The translations under genes were made by a program, and so were the position numbers. Shown here piece by piece: positions 55,168 to 63,113 of a stretch of 64,000 bases of DNA (positions are counted from its first letter, which is position 1; each line of letters begins with the position of its first letter). Below the pieces are notes generated by a model, which was not told the DNA's origin, ran no database searches, and was given only the letters and a program-made list of their open reading frames with translations. Source of the DNA: Erwinia phyllosphaerae. Lineage in GTDB: Bacteria; Pseudomonadota; Gammaproteobacteria; Enterobacterales; Enterobacteriaceae. Location: the NCBI RefSeq assembly GCF_019132875.1, contig NZ_JAHSPF010000007.1, positions 62,001-126,000 on the forward strand, written 5' to 3'.

Positions 55168-55823
55168 AGGATCTTCATCCTTTTCTCAATGCGACGCAGA
55201 ACAAAGCTCAGCACCAGCGTAATAAACAGGTAGATAACGGCTACGGCGCTCCAGATTTCCAGCGCGCGGAAGTTGCCGGCAATAATTTCCTGGCCCTGGC
55301 GGGTCAGTTCCGCCACGCCAATCACGATAAACAGCGAGGTATCTTTAATACTGACGATCCACTGGTTACCCAGCGGCGGCAGCATACGACGCAGCGCCAG
55401 CGGCATAATGACGTAACGCAGCGTTTCACGGCTGGATAAGCCCAGCGCGAGACCTGCTTCACGAAAGCCTTTGTTGATTGACAGGACGGCACCACGGGTG
55501 ATTTCTGCGATATAAGCGCCGGAGTTGATCATGATGGTGATCACTGCCGCACTGAAGGGGTCGATGCGCAGATCGCTAAACGCCATCGGCAGAGCAAAAT
55601 AGATAAACATGACCTGGACGACAATAGGCGTACCACGGATCAGTTCAATAAATACCAGCGCAACATTGCGTGACAGCCAGCCGCCGTAGGCGCGGGCAAA
55701 ACCCGCTACAAGGCCGATAATCAGGCCGCCAATCAGGCCGAGGACGGAAATCCACAGCGTCAGTCGGGCGCCCTCAAGCAGGGCCGGAATAGATGGCCAG
55801 ATGGCGCTCCAGTCAAACTGCAT
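55164..55823 (-). CDS. glnP: Glutamine ABC importer permease GlnP
   Basis: A 219-residue permease with five hydrophobic segments. The N-terminal [19 protein letters not shown] and the EAA loop [32 protein letters not shown] match E. coli GlnP. GGAGAATTAAGA precedes the ATG. It is the middle gene of glnHPQ. Confidence 0.96.
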   Translation of the reverse strand: MQFDWSAIWPSIPALLEGARLTLWISVLGLIGGLIIGLVAGFARAYGGWLSRNVALVFIELIRGTPIVVQVMFIYFALPMAFSDLRIDPFSAAVITIMINSGAYIAEITRGAVLSINKGFREAGLALGLSSRETLRYVIMPLALRRMLPPLGNQWIVSIKDTSLFIVIGVAELTRQGQEIIAGNFRALEIWSAVAVIYLFITLVLSFVLRRIEKRMKIL

Positions 55824-55865
55824 TCTTAATTCTCCGGTTTAAAACCATATTCATTGGTGTAAAAC

Positions 55866-55888
55866 CGCAGGCGCACGGCGCGCCTGCG
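55866..55888 (-). other. Intercistronic hairpin glnH-glnP
   Basis: CGCAGGCGC and GCGCCTGCG form a perfect nine-bp stem with a five-base loop; on the minus strand GTTTTAC follows. It probably acts as a partial terminator or 3' stabiliser that keeps GlnH in excess over GlnP and GlnQ, a common arrangement in binding-protein operons. Confidence 0.6.
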
Positions 55889-55903
55889 AAAGGTAAAGCG
55901 CTG

Positions 55904-56650
55904 TTATTTAGGCTCAGAACCGAACCATTTTTTATAAATAGTGTTGTAGGTGCCGTTTTCACGCAGGGTTTTCAACGCGCCGTTGACCTTATCACGCAGT
56001 TCGTCGCTGCCTTTCGGGAAGGCGATACCGTAATCCTGTGCTTCGATTGAGTCGCCTACCGCTTTAAACTGGCCTTTGCCTGCGGTATGGATGAAATAAA
56101 GAATATTTGGCGTATCGTGCAGCACGGCATCCGCACGGCTGGTGCCCAGCTCCATGTAGGCGTTATCGATGTTAGGGAACTGGCGCAGGTCTTTGCTCTT
56201 GATATGCTGTTTTGCGTAATCTACGGAACCGGTGCCGCTTTTTACTGCAACCACTTTGCCATCCAGATCTTTGATGCTTTTGATCTGGTCGTTATTGGCT
56301 TTAACCATCACCAGCAGGCCGCTTTTGTAGTAGCTGTCAGAGAAGTCGATAGCCTTTTTACGTGCGTCGGTAATGGTAATACCCGCCAGCGCTACATCAA
56401 CGTTGTGCGTTTGCAGGCCGGGAATAATGCCGCTGAAATCCATTGGCTTCAGGGTGTAATCCAGATTCAGCTGTTTAGCGATAGCAGCCCACAGCTCCAC
56501 GTCAAAGCCAACATATTCGTTACCCTGTTTAAACTCGAAAGGCACAAAGGCGGTGTCGGTAGCAACAACCAGTTTTTTTTCTGCGGCAGTAGAAGAGACG
56601 GCGAACGCCAGCGTCAGCGCAGCCAGGGAAAACTTAACAAGTGACTTCAT
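55904..56650 (-). CDS. glnH: Glutamine-binding periplasmic protein GlnH
   Basis: The 248-residue precursor has a signal peptide (about 1-22) and the mature SBP_bac_3 sequence [30 protein letters not shown], close to E. coli GlnH, with D, R and aromatic residues for glutamine. The ATG at 56650 has AAGGA upstream; a longer frame from 56677 is unsupported. It is the first gene of the operon and follows a sigma-54 promoter and NtrC sites. Confidence 0.96.
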   Translation of the reverse strand: MKSLVKFSLAALTLAFAVSSTAAEKKLVVATDTAFVPFEFKQGNEYVGFDVELWAAIAKQLNLDYTLKPMDFSGIIPGLQTHNVDVALAGITITDARKKAIDFSDSYYKSGLLVMVKANNDQIKSIKDLDGKVVAVKSGTGSVDYAKQHIKSKDLRQFPNIDNAYMELGTSRADAVLHDTPNILYFIHTAGKGQFKAVGDSIEAQDYGIAFPKGSDELRDKVNGALKTLRENGTYNTIYKKWFGSEPK

Positions 56651-56700
56651 CTTTTTATCCTTATTGCAGTCGGACAAGCACTTTGTCCGATTGATGCCGG

Positions 56701-56723
56701 GCTATATGAAAAAAGCGTGCCAA
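56701..56723 (-). promoter_or_regulatory. Sigma-54 promoter of glnHPQ
   Basis: On the minus strand TTGGCACG (56716-56723) is a perfect -24 element and TTTTCAT (56706-56712) lies at the -12 position; its GC is replaced by TC, a divergence I also remember in the E. coli glnH promoter. It ends about 50 bases before the glnH start. Confidence 0.75.
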
Positions 56724-56794
56724 GTTTTCAAAATATATGAAAAACAGCACGTTGAGTCAATGAAACCGCTGTGGATACGTATTAAGCGATGCAA

Positions 56795-56843
56795 TGCACC
56801 ATAATGGAGCACCATAATAGTGCGTCGTGTTCATTATGGTGCA
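56795..56843. promoter_or_regulatory. Three NtrC (NR-I) binding sites upstream of glnH
   Basis: TGCACCATAATGGAGCA (56795-56811), GCACCATAATAGTGC (56809-56823) and the half-perfect TTCATTATGGTGCA (56830-56843) match the NtrC consensus TGCACC-N5-GGTGCA. The first two overlap by three bases. They lie about 72-142 bases upstream of the -24 element, typical for NtrC activation under nitrogen limitation. Confidence 0.85.
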
Positions 56844-56902
56844 GATCAGTTTTAGCCTGGCAGGGAGTAAAAAACAAAAGAAAAAGAGAGGGAGGCAGAA
56901 TT

Positions 56903-57166
56903 TTATCGCAGCTGGCTGTCTTTACTGCCGCGACGGTTATAAAGAGTGGAAGCCTGCTTTTCGTCACGCTGCTGCTGACACTGTACGCAATACTGCACGC
57001 CAGGCAGAGCGAGGCGTCTGGCTTCCGGAATAGGTTCACCACAGTTTTCACAATATTCCGCACTGACGCCGTTATGCATCGAGCGTCTTGCACGATTAAC
57101 GGCATCTTCTACCGTTGAGTCAATCTGTTCCTGTACGGCATCATCACGTGCCCAACCACTGGCCAT
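56903..57166 (-). CDS. ybiI: YbiI, DksA/TraR-type zinc-finger protein
   Basis: The 87-residue protein starts MASGWARDDAVQEQIDST and ends YNRRGSKDSQLR, as E. coli YbiI does. The Cys4 zinc finger is YCENCGEPIPEARRLALPG followed by YCVQCQQ. DksA-type proteins act on RNA polymerase with ppGpp, but YbiI's role is unknown. GGGAGATAACG precedes the ATG. In E. coli ybiI is near ybiX; here it lies between dps and glnH. Confidence 0.92.
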   Translation of the reverse strand: MASGWARDDAVQEQIDSTVEDAVNRARRSMHNGVSAEYCENCGEPIPEARRLALPGVQYCVQCQQQRDEKQASTLYNRRGSKDSQLR

Positions 57167-57185
57167 CGTTATCTCCCATATAGAA

Positions 57186-57213
57186 AGAGCAGATGAAAGG
57201 CCTCATCTGCTCT
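57186..57213 (-). terminator. Terminator after dps
   Basis: AGAGCAGATGA and TCATCTGCTCT (57186-57196 and 57203-57213) form a perfect 11-bp stem with a six-base loop. On the minus strand TTTCT follows. It separates dps from ybiI. Confidence 0.88.
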
Positions 57214-57260
57214 GAAATCTACTCTACGAAAAGGGGGCTGAATTAACAGCCCGCTGAGTC

Positions 57261-57764
57261 TTATTCGATATTAGACTCGATGAACCACAGGAATTTATCC
57301 AGGTCACGCGAAGCCGCAGTGAAAATATCAGCGGTGTCTTCGTCTTCTACTTCCGTAATGGCTTTACGGGTATCGTTAGCAACAACGGCATAGCGTTCAG
57401 CCAGCGCCTTCAGGTGATCCTGAACGGTGTGGATGTTCAGCGGATAGCTTTTCAGCGGCGTCCTGTCGTTAACTACCTGAGTCGTACCCAGCGCGACACC
57501 GCCCAGCTGAACTACGCGCTCGGCGATAGTATCCTGGTGATCGGTAATCGTGGTACGGAAACCATCCAGCATTTCGTGCACGCCGATGAAGTTTGCGCCG
57601 CGCATGTTCCAGTGCGCCTGCTTGGTAATCAGGGACAAATCAATGAATTCCGTTACCAGGCGATTCAGCACTTCAATCGTGGCTTTTTTCTCTTCGTCAG
57701 CCACATTGTTACGCGTGTAATGCAGATCGGATGAAGTCGTTTTTACCAGTTTAGCGGTACTCAT
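57261..57764 (-). CDS. dps: DNA-protecting ferritin-like protein Dps
   Basis: Dps forms dodecamers that store iron, oxidise Fe(II) with peroxide and coat DNA in stationary phase. The 167-residue protein matches E. coli in length and has the ferroxidase residues H51, H63, D67, D78 and E82, in [19 protein letters not shown] and [12 protein letters not shown]. The N-terminal lysines for DNA binding are [12 protein letters not shown]. The start at 57764 fits E. coli MSTAK; a second ATG three bases upstream (57767) is equally possible, as GAGGAT is upstream of both. Confidence 0.96.
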   Translation of the reverse strand: MSTAKLVKTTSSDLHYTRNNVADEEKKATIEVLNRLVTEFIDLSLITKQAHWNMRGANFIGVHEMLDGFRTTITDHQDTIAERVVQLGGVALGTTQVVNDRTPLKSYPLNIHTVQDHLKALAERYAVVANDTRKAITEVEDEDTADIFTAASRDLDKFLWFIESNIE

Positions 57765-57807
57765 CATTAATATCCTCTTAATGGTCAGTTGTCCTGAATG
57801 TACCGAA

Positions 57808-57816
57808 TAAGTGTAG
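57808..57816 (-). promoter_or_regulatory. Candidate dps promoter
   Basis: On the minus strand TGCTACACTTA contains CTACACT, the sigma-S/sigma-70 -10 element, about 45 bases before dps. E. coli dps has a similar GCTATACTTA and is OxyR/IHF/sigma-S regulated. The rest of the 316-base stretch to rhtA (57817-58132) is AT-rich, with several A/T runs near 57960-57985 that could be IHF or H-NS sites, and nothing coding. Confidence 0.55.
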
Positions 57817-58132
57817 CAGGACTTTTGCCCTTTGCCACAAAGGTGCTGCCTATCGAAAAAATAGCGGGCGTCTTGCAGCTTAAGCTGCTGGTATTTCTGC
57901 GTTTTCGCTGGGTAGATGCGATTAATAAATATTCTCATTTAAACAGGATTTAATAACGCGCTGATAATTAAAGTATTTTTATTTTGTTTAAAAAGGGAAA
58001 CTTACCAGCAACGTTAACGTAGTCGACAGTAATGATATAAAAGTGGCTCGGAATAGTCTGAGTGATATTAAATTATTAGCCATTAAAGCCGGGAACCTGA
58101 ATTAATTCACCGGCATGAGATAATTCGGCAAT

Positions 58133-59026
58133 TTATTCGCCAGGTTCGCTTACGGGTTCAATTTCCGGCCTGGCAGATTGCAACGTCAACGTTGTTCCGA
58201 CGGAGGCCAGCACGATAGCCAACAGCCCGGCCCACTGCGGCAGCGTCAGGTTTTCGCCCAGAAACAGCATACCGGAAAGCGCGCCCATCGCTGGTTCAAG
58301 GCTCATTAGCGTACCAAATGTTTTTGCCGGTAAGCGGGTCAGCGCCACCATTTCCAGCGAATAAGGGAAGGCGCTGGACAGCACGGCAACGGCCAGCGCG
58401 ACGGGTAAAATTGCCAGGCTCCAGATACCGCTATCGGCAAAGGTAAAACCTAACGGAACAAAAACCAGCGAGGCGATTAGTGACCCCATCGCAACGGTCG
58501 CCGGGCCGTGTTCAGCGCCGGCGCGGCGACCACTCAGAATATATACAGCCCAGCAGGCACCGGCCAGCAACGCCAGCAGCGCGCCCTTGATATCCACGCC
58601 GGAAATTGAATCGCCCAGCGGCAGCAGCCACCACAAACCGGCCAGCGCCAGCGCCACCCAGACAAAATCCAGCAGCTTTCTTGCTCCGGCTAACGCCAGC
58701 GTGAGCGGCCCGACAAACTCCAGCGCGACGGCAATACCCAAAGGTACGGTACGTATCGACAGATAAAAGGAGTAGTTCATTGCTCCCAGCGCCAGCCCGT
58801 AACAAAGCAGCGGCAAAATTTGCTGGCGGCTGAAACGCAAACGCCAGGGCTTAAAAACGAGACAAAGGATTAACGTGCCCAAACCCAAACGTAAGGCCGT
58901 AATGCCTGGCGCGCCAACAACAGGGAAAAGCGTTTTGGCTAAGGCGGCACCGCCCTGAATAGAAATCATGGCGATTAACAGCAGCGAAACAGAAAACCAG
59001 ACTGAGGAAGTGCGGGAAGAAGACAT
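58133..59026 (-). CDS. rhtA: Threonine/homoserine exporter RhtA
   Basis: RhtA exports threonine, homoserine and other amino acids. The 297-residue protein has ten hydrophobic segments as in EamA/DMT transporters, with SIQGGAALAKTLFPVVGAPGITALRL, NYSFYLSIRTVPLGIAVALEF, ACWAVYILSGRRAGAEHGPA and PYSLEMVALTRLPAKTFGTLMSLEPAMGA, matching E. coli RhtA. I chose ATG 59026 to match the family length; the frame stays open to 59170. The ribosome-binding site (AAGG) is very close to the ATG. Confidence 0.93.
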   Translation of the reverse strand: MSSSRTSSVWFSVSLLLIAMISIQGGAALAKTLFPVVGAPGITALRLGLGTLILCLVFKPWRLRFSRQQILPLLCYGLALGAMNYSFYLSIRTVPLGIAVALEFVGPLTLALAGARKLLDFVWVALALAGLWWLLPLGDSISGVDIKGALLALLAGACWAVYILSGRRAGAEHGPATVAMGSLIASLVFVPLGFTFADSGIWSLAILPVALAVAVLSSAFPYSLEMVALTRLPAKTFGTLMSLEPAMGALSGMLFLGENLTLPQWAGLLAIVLASVGTTLTLQSARPEIEPVSEPGE

Positions 59027-59392
59027 CCTTGAAACCAACCTTATTTGTCTGTCAGAAGAGGAAAAAGTTCCGTCGAGTGTACCAACAGACGCCGATAAAA
59101 AGTGGCGAAAACAGCATAAACAGGTGAGGAAATTCGGAAAAACAGGCCTGCTGACGTAAAGAAGTGTCAAAATTAATTAAGATTTATCTCAATGAACAAA
59201 TTTTTACATTGCGGGTCAGGCGAGGCGGTGTTGGCTTAAAGTTGAATAAAAACAGATAAATACAATCAATCATTAACGTCCTGTTACACCAAACATTGTC
59301 TTGGACAACAAAAACGGGGCAGAGTTTCTGTCTGAGGTTTGTTATATTTTCAGCGTTGTCAGGAGATAAGTACTTTCACATTTGAGGTGGTT
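59027..59392 (+). promoter_or_regulatory. ompX upstream region
   Basis: This 366-base stretch has no gene. It is AT-rich around 59165-59280. TTATATTTT near 59342 is the best -10-like element for ompX, about 45 bases before the ATG; the -35 is unclear. GAGGTGG (59384-59390) is the ribosome-binding site, and the sequence around it is similar to the E. coli ompX region that pairs with CyaR and MicA small RNAs, which is inference here. A second AGGAG (59361-59365) lies further upstream. Confidence 0.4.
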
Positions 59393-59905
59393 ATGAAAAA
59401 AATTGCATGTCTTTCAGCACTGGCTTGTGTACTGGCAGTTTCTGCTGGTTCAGCGATGGCACAGAGCACTGTTTCCGGTGGTTACGCACAAAGCGATATG
59501 CAGGGCGTGGCTAACAAAGCTAACGGTTTCAACCTGAAATACCGCTACGAAAACGGCACCGATGCCCTGGGTTGGATCGGTTCTTTCACCTACACCGAGA
59601 AAGATCGTACCGACGCTGGCGTGTATAACAAAGGCCAGTACTACGGCATCACCGGTGGTCCTGCTTACCGTCTGAACGACTGGGCAAGCATCTACGGCGT
59701 AGTAGGTATCGGCTACGGTAAATTCCAGCAGAACGGCGCAGACCGCGTGAAGTCTGACTCAAGCGACGTTGGCTTCTCTTACGGTGCTGGCCTGCAGTTC
59801 AACCCGGGCATCGAAAACGTTGCTCTGGATGTTGGCTACGAGCAGAGCCGTATCCGCAGCGTAGACGTTGGCACCTGGATTGCTGGCGTAGGCTACAGCT
59901 TCTAA
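59393..59905 (+). CDS. ompX: Outer membrane protein X
   Basis: OmpX is an eight-stranded outer-membrane beta barrel. The 170-residue precursor has a signal peptide (MKKIACLSALACVLAVSAGS..., cut after AMA at 23) and strands including STVSGGYAQSDMQG, GFNLKYRYENG, YGITGGPAYRLNDWASIYGVVGIGYGKF and the end GTWIAGVGYSF with C-terminal F. The match to E. coli OmpX (171 residues) is high. Codons are those of a strongly expressed gene. I chose ATG 59393; longer frames would spoil the signal peptide. Confidence 0.96.
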   Translation: MKKIACLSALACVLAVSAGSAMAQSTVSGGYAQSDMQGVANKANGFNLKYRYENGTDALGWIGSFTYTEKDRTDAGVYNKGQYYGITGGPAYRLNDWASIYGVVGIGYGKFQQNGADRVKSDSSDVGFSYGAGLQFNPGIENVALDVGYEQSRIRSVDVGTWIAGVGYSF

Positions 59906-59936
59906 GCCTGCTAAAAACCGGTTTCGACCGGTCGAT

Positions 59937-59967
59937 AAAAAATCCGCCCACGTGGCGGATTTTTTTA
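59937..59967 (+). terminator. Terminator after ompX
   Basis: AAAAAATCCGCC pairs with GGCGGATTTTTT across a five-base loop, with a further T run. A second hairpin, CCGGT-TTCG-ACCGG, lies just before it at 59918-59932. The stem can also end the minus-strand mntS transcript. Confidence 0.9.
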
Positions 59968-59974
59968 TGGCCGA

Positions 59975-60076
59975 TCAACGGCGGCGTTTTTTCTCTGTTG
60001 TGAGCATTTCCAGCAGCATCAGACGCAGCGTAAAAGGCGAGCGACAGAACAGCTGCAGTAAAAGTGGCTTTTTCAT
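59975..60076 (-). CDS. mntS: MntS, small manganese-homeostasis protein
   Basis: I found this 33-residue gene by reading the gap between ompX and mntR. It encodes MKKPLLLQLFCRSPFTLRL followed by MLLEMLTTEKKRRR. The core SPFxxRLMLLxML is what I recall of E. coli MntS (SPFKVRLMLLSML), and the position and orientation, divergent from mntR, are the same. AAGGAGGA lies four to five bases before the ATG, a near-perfect ribosome-binding site. MntS is shorter here than the 42 residues in E. coli. Known for the family: MntS raises available intracellular manganese by inhibiting the MntP exporter and is repressed by MntR with Mn. Confidence 0.85.
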   Translation of the reverse strand: MKKPLLLQLFCRSPFTLRLMLLEMLTTEKKRRR

Positions 60077-60104
60077 ATTGTCCTCCTTCGTACGCTTTAT
60101 CACC

Positions 60105-60126
60105 AGATATAGCACAGGCTATACTT
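60105..60126. promoter_or_regulatory. MntR operator of mntS
   Basis: AGATATAGC-ACAG-GCTATACTT is a near-perfect inverted repeat (TATAGC/GCTATA with a four-base spacer), similar to the E. coli MntR box AACATAGC-N4-GCTATGTT. It lies about 29 bases upstream of the mntS start and between mntS and mntR, so it can repress mntS when manganese is high. Confidence 0.8.
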
Positions 60127-60242
60127 CGTAGCCAGTGCTATTGCGCGAAAATTTGTGCTTCTTTGAGCTTCGTTTACAATGTGGCACCAACAGGCTGCCG
60201 CGAGCCGTTACGCGTCAGTTGATAATAAAAAGAGGAAGCTGA

Positions 60243-60695
60243 ATGAGTCGTCGCGCTAAAACCACAGTGCCTGCGCCACTGAAAGAAATTGAAGAGCACG
60301 TCGAAGGCTTTCGTCAGGTTCGTGAGGCCCACCGCCGTGAGCTGATCGATGACTATGTTGAGCTGATTTCCGATCTTATTCGTGAATTTGGCGAGGCTCG
60401 CCAGGTTGATATGGCGGCGCGCCTTGGCGTATCCCAGCCCACCGTGGCCAAAATGTTAAAAAGGCTGGCGACGGTCGGGCTGGTCGAACAGGTACCCTAT
60501 CGCGGCGTCTTTTTGACCGCCGAAGGTGAGGCGCTGGCCGAAGAGAGCCGCAAGCGACATCATATTGTCGAGACCTTTTTGCTGGCGCTGGGGATAAGCC
60601 CCGATACCGCCCGGCGTGATGCCGAAGGTCTGGAGCATCACGTCAGTGATGAAACGCTGGCTATTTTTCAGCAATTTTACGAAAGCCGTCAGTAA
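60243..60695 (+). CDS. mntR: Manganese-responsive regulator MntR
   Basis: MntR is a DtxR-family repressor/activator for Mn transport genes. The 150-residue protein has the core [32 protein letters not shown], the helix-turn-helix [23 protein letters not shown], and metal-ligand residues in the C-terminal part ([10 protein letters not shown]). It matches E. coli MntR (155 residues). GAGGAAGCTGA precedes the ATG. It is probably cotranscribed with ybiR 17 bases downstream. Confidence 0.95.
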   Translation: MSRRAKTTVPAPLKEIEEHVEGFRQVREAHRRELIDDYVELISDLIREFGEARQVDMAARLGVSQPTVAKMLKRLATVGLVEQVPYRGVFLTAEGEALAEESRKRHHIVETFLLALGISPDTARRDAEGLEHHVSDETLAIFQQFYESRQ

Positions 60696-60712
60696 CAACT
60701 TTTTGGTGAACC

Positions 60713-61834
60713 ATGGTCACGCTGCTCAGGCCTTTTTTGCACGATCGCTTTTTGCATCTGCTGGTACTTGCCGGGCTGCTGTTGGCCTGCTTCGCGCCAT
60801 TTTCCCTGCGGCAGCTGCCTGCCGCCGTAGACTGGTCAACCATTTTGACGCTGGGTGGGTTATTAATGCTCACCAAAGGTATTGAAGCCAGCGGCTATTT
60901 TGACGTGCTGGGACATCGGCTGGTGCAGCGTTTCCGCTCGGAACGCTCGCTGGCGCTGTTTCTGACCGCGGCGGCGGCGGCGCTCTCAACCTTTCTGACC
61001 AACGACGTCGCGCTTTTTATCCTGGTGCCGCTGACGTTGACCTTACGGCGCTACTCCTCGTTGCCGGTCACCCGCCTTATTATCTTTGAAGCGCTGGCCG
61101 TTAACGCCGGTTCGCTACTAACGCCCGTCGGAAATCCGCAAAACATTCTGCTGTGGCAACACGGCAAGCTGGGTTTCGGCGGCTTTATTATGCAGATGCT
61201 GCCGCTGGCCGTCGTGTTGCTGGCCAGTTTACTGCTGCTGACCGCATTTAGCTTTTCCAGACGGCGGATAGAGCGCACCGACCAGGCACCTGAAACGCAA
61301 TGGCAGAAGCTGCTACTGCTGGCAAGCGTAGCGCTCTATTTAGTCTTTATTACCGCCCTGGAATCAGGCTACGCGGGGTGGGGCGTACTGCTGATTTTTG
61401 CCGTGTTTTTACTGATAGCGCGCCGTACGCTGCTGGCTATCGACTGGAGCCTGCTGGCCGTTTTTATCGCCATGTTCGTCGATGTGTTCTTATTAACGCG
61501 TCTGCCCGCGATACATCATCTGCTTGAGCAAATTAGCCACTTTTCTGCCGGTGAAAAATATCTGCTGGCCATTGGTTTATCACAGGTCATCAGTAACGTT
61601 CCGGCAACCATTCTTCTGCTGGGGAATTTACCGGCCAGCACGCTGCTTGCCTGGGCTGTAAATATCGGCGGTTTTGGCCTGCTACCCGGCTCGCTGGCTA
61701 ACCTGATCGCCTTACGTATGGCTAAGGATCGTACCGTCTGGTTACGCTTTCATTTTTATTCTTTGCCGATGCTGGCATGGGCGGCCGCACTGGGCTGGTG
61801 CCTGCTTTTAGTCATTAATGCGGTACAGGCCTGA
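60713..61834 (+). CDS. ybiR: YbiR, putative membrane transporter
   Basis: The 373-residue membrane protein belongs to the arsenite/citrate-type (CitM/ArsB-like) transporter superfamily. Signatures are GGLLMLTKGIEASGYFD, AALSTFLTNDVALFILVPLTL and FEALAVNAGSLLTPVGNPQN, where NDVA and PVGNPQN are the two re-entrant loop motifs; the C-terminal ISNVPATILLLGNLP is the repeated half. E. coli YbiR is in the same position. The substrate is unknown; location next to mntR suggests metal or anion transport, but this is inference. Confidence 0.92.
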   Translation: MVTLLRPFLHDRFLHLLVLAGLLLACFAPFSLRQLPAAVDWSTILTLGGLLMLTKGIEASGYFDVLGHRLVQRFRSERSLALFLTAAAAALSTFLTNDVALFILVPLTLTLRRYSSLPVTRLIIFEALAVNAGSLLTPVGNPQNILLWQHGKLGFGGFIMQMLPLAVVLLASLLLLTAFSFSRRRIERTDQAPETQWQKLLLLASVALYLVFITALESGYAGWGVLLIFAVFLLIARRTLLAIDWSLLAVFIAMFVDVFLLTRLPAIHHLLEQISHFSAGEKYLLAIGLSQVISNVPATILLLGNLPASTLLAWAVNIGGFGLLPGSLANLIALRMAKDRTVWLRFHFYSLPMLAWAAALGWCLLLVINAVQA

Positions 61835-61946
61835 GTCTTGTCTGACTTCGTAAAGAAACACTGGCATTTGTCAATTTAAGCCCTATGTTTATAACAGCGT
61901 TAATCTTGCGGGCTCGGTTTGAGCCCGCCGTAACCTGATGAGAACT

Positions 61947-63113
61947 ATGGCTAATCAATCAAATTCTTCCTCGGACGTAGATCCGCGTCATCAGCATGAC
62001 CCTGCGGCAAACGGTGGTCAGGATAATAACCAACAGCAGGACAAAAAGCAGAACGAAGACGAGCAGCCGGAGCGTAAACGCCCGGGTAAAAAACCCCTGA
62101 TCATTCTTGCCATCGTTGTGGTGGTCATGGTTATTGTCGGCTTCTACTTCTGGTTTACCGGTCGCAATATTGAGACGACGGACGATGCCTTCACTGAATC
62201 GGACGCCGTTACCATTGCGCCTAAAGCTTCCGGCTACGTCACTAAACTGCTGGTTACCGATAACCAGCGGGTGAAAAAGGGCGATCTGCTGGTCGTTATC
62301 GATCCGCAGGATAATCAGGCGCAGCGCGACCAGGCGCAGGCACAGCTTGGTCTGGCTATCGCTCAGCTGCATCAGGCTCAGGCGCAGCTGGCGCTTTCTC
62401 GCGTGCAGTATCCGGCGCAGAAAGATCAGGCGCTGGCGCAGCAGGCTAAGGCGCAAGCCAACTATCTTAATGCGCAGGAAGATTACAAACGCCAGCGCGG
62501 CGTCGATCCTCGCGCCACTTCGCAACGTAACATCGATGCTGCCAGCGCTCAGTTAAGAAGCGCGAAGGCCGAACTGCAAAGCGCCCAGGCTCAGGTTGAG
62601 GTGGCTTCGCAAATTCAGCTACAAATTCGCCAGCAGGAAACTAACGTTGAAGCGCGCCAGCAGCAGGTTGAGCAGGCGAAGGCGCAGTTAAATACGGCGA
62701 ACCTGAATCTTTCCTATACCGAGGTGCGTGCGCCTTACGACGGTTTTGTCACCAAACGTAATGTACAGGTCGGTACGCTGGTGCAGGCTGGCACTTCGCT
62801 TTTCTCGCTGGTCTCGCCAAATGTCTGGATCACCGCCAACTTTAAAGAGTCCCAGTTAGAACGCATGAACCCTGGCGACAAGGTGAAAATTTCCGTAGAC
62901 GCCTGGCCGGATATGAAGCTGGAAGGTCATGTGGACAGCATTCAGATGGGTTCCGGCTCGCGCTTCTCTACCTTCCCGTCGGAAAATGCCACCGGCAACT
63001 ACGTGAAGATTGTGCAGCGCGTCCCGGTAAAAATTGTGATTGATAAAGGTCTAAACCCTGATAAACCGCTGCCTTTGGGCCTGTCGGTAGAACCTGAGGT
63101 AACCGTGGAATGA
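61947..63113 (+). CDS. HlyD-family membrane-fusion protein, EmrA-like
   Basis: The periplasmic adaptor of a drug efflux pump, 388 residues. It has a polar, N/Q-rich cytoplasmic start (1-47), one membrane helix (about 50-70, IILAIVVVVMVIVGFYFWF), ETTDDAFTESDAVTIAPKASGYV, a long Ala/Gln-rich coiled coil (about 110-270, with QAQAQL repeats), and the beta-barrel part LSYTEVRAPYDGFVTKRNVQVG and ITANFKESQLERMNPGD. I prefer ATG 61947, with a GATGAGA stretch upstream; an in-frame ATG nine bases earlier is possible. It overlaps the next gene by four bases (ATGA). Confidence 0.9.
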   Translation: MANQSNSSSDVDPRHQHDPAANGGQDNNQQQDKKQNEDEQPERKRPGKKPLIILAIVVVVMVIVGFYFWFTGRNIETTDDAFTESDAVTIAPKASGYVTKLLVTDNQRVKKGDLLVVIDPQDNQAQRDQAQAQLGLAIAQLHQAQAQLALSRVQYPAQKDQALAQQAKAQANYLNAQEDYKRQRGVDPRATSQRNIDAASAQLRSAKAELQSAQAQVEVASQIQLQIRQQETNVEARQQQVEQAKAQLNTANLNLSYTEVRAPYDGFVTKRNVQVGTLVQAGTSLFSLVSPNVWITANFKESQLERMNPGDKVKISVDAWPDMKLEGHVDSIQMGSGSRFSTFPSENATGNYVKIVQRVPVKIVIDKGLNPDKPLPLGLSVEPEVTVE

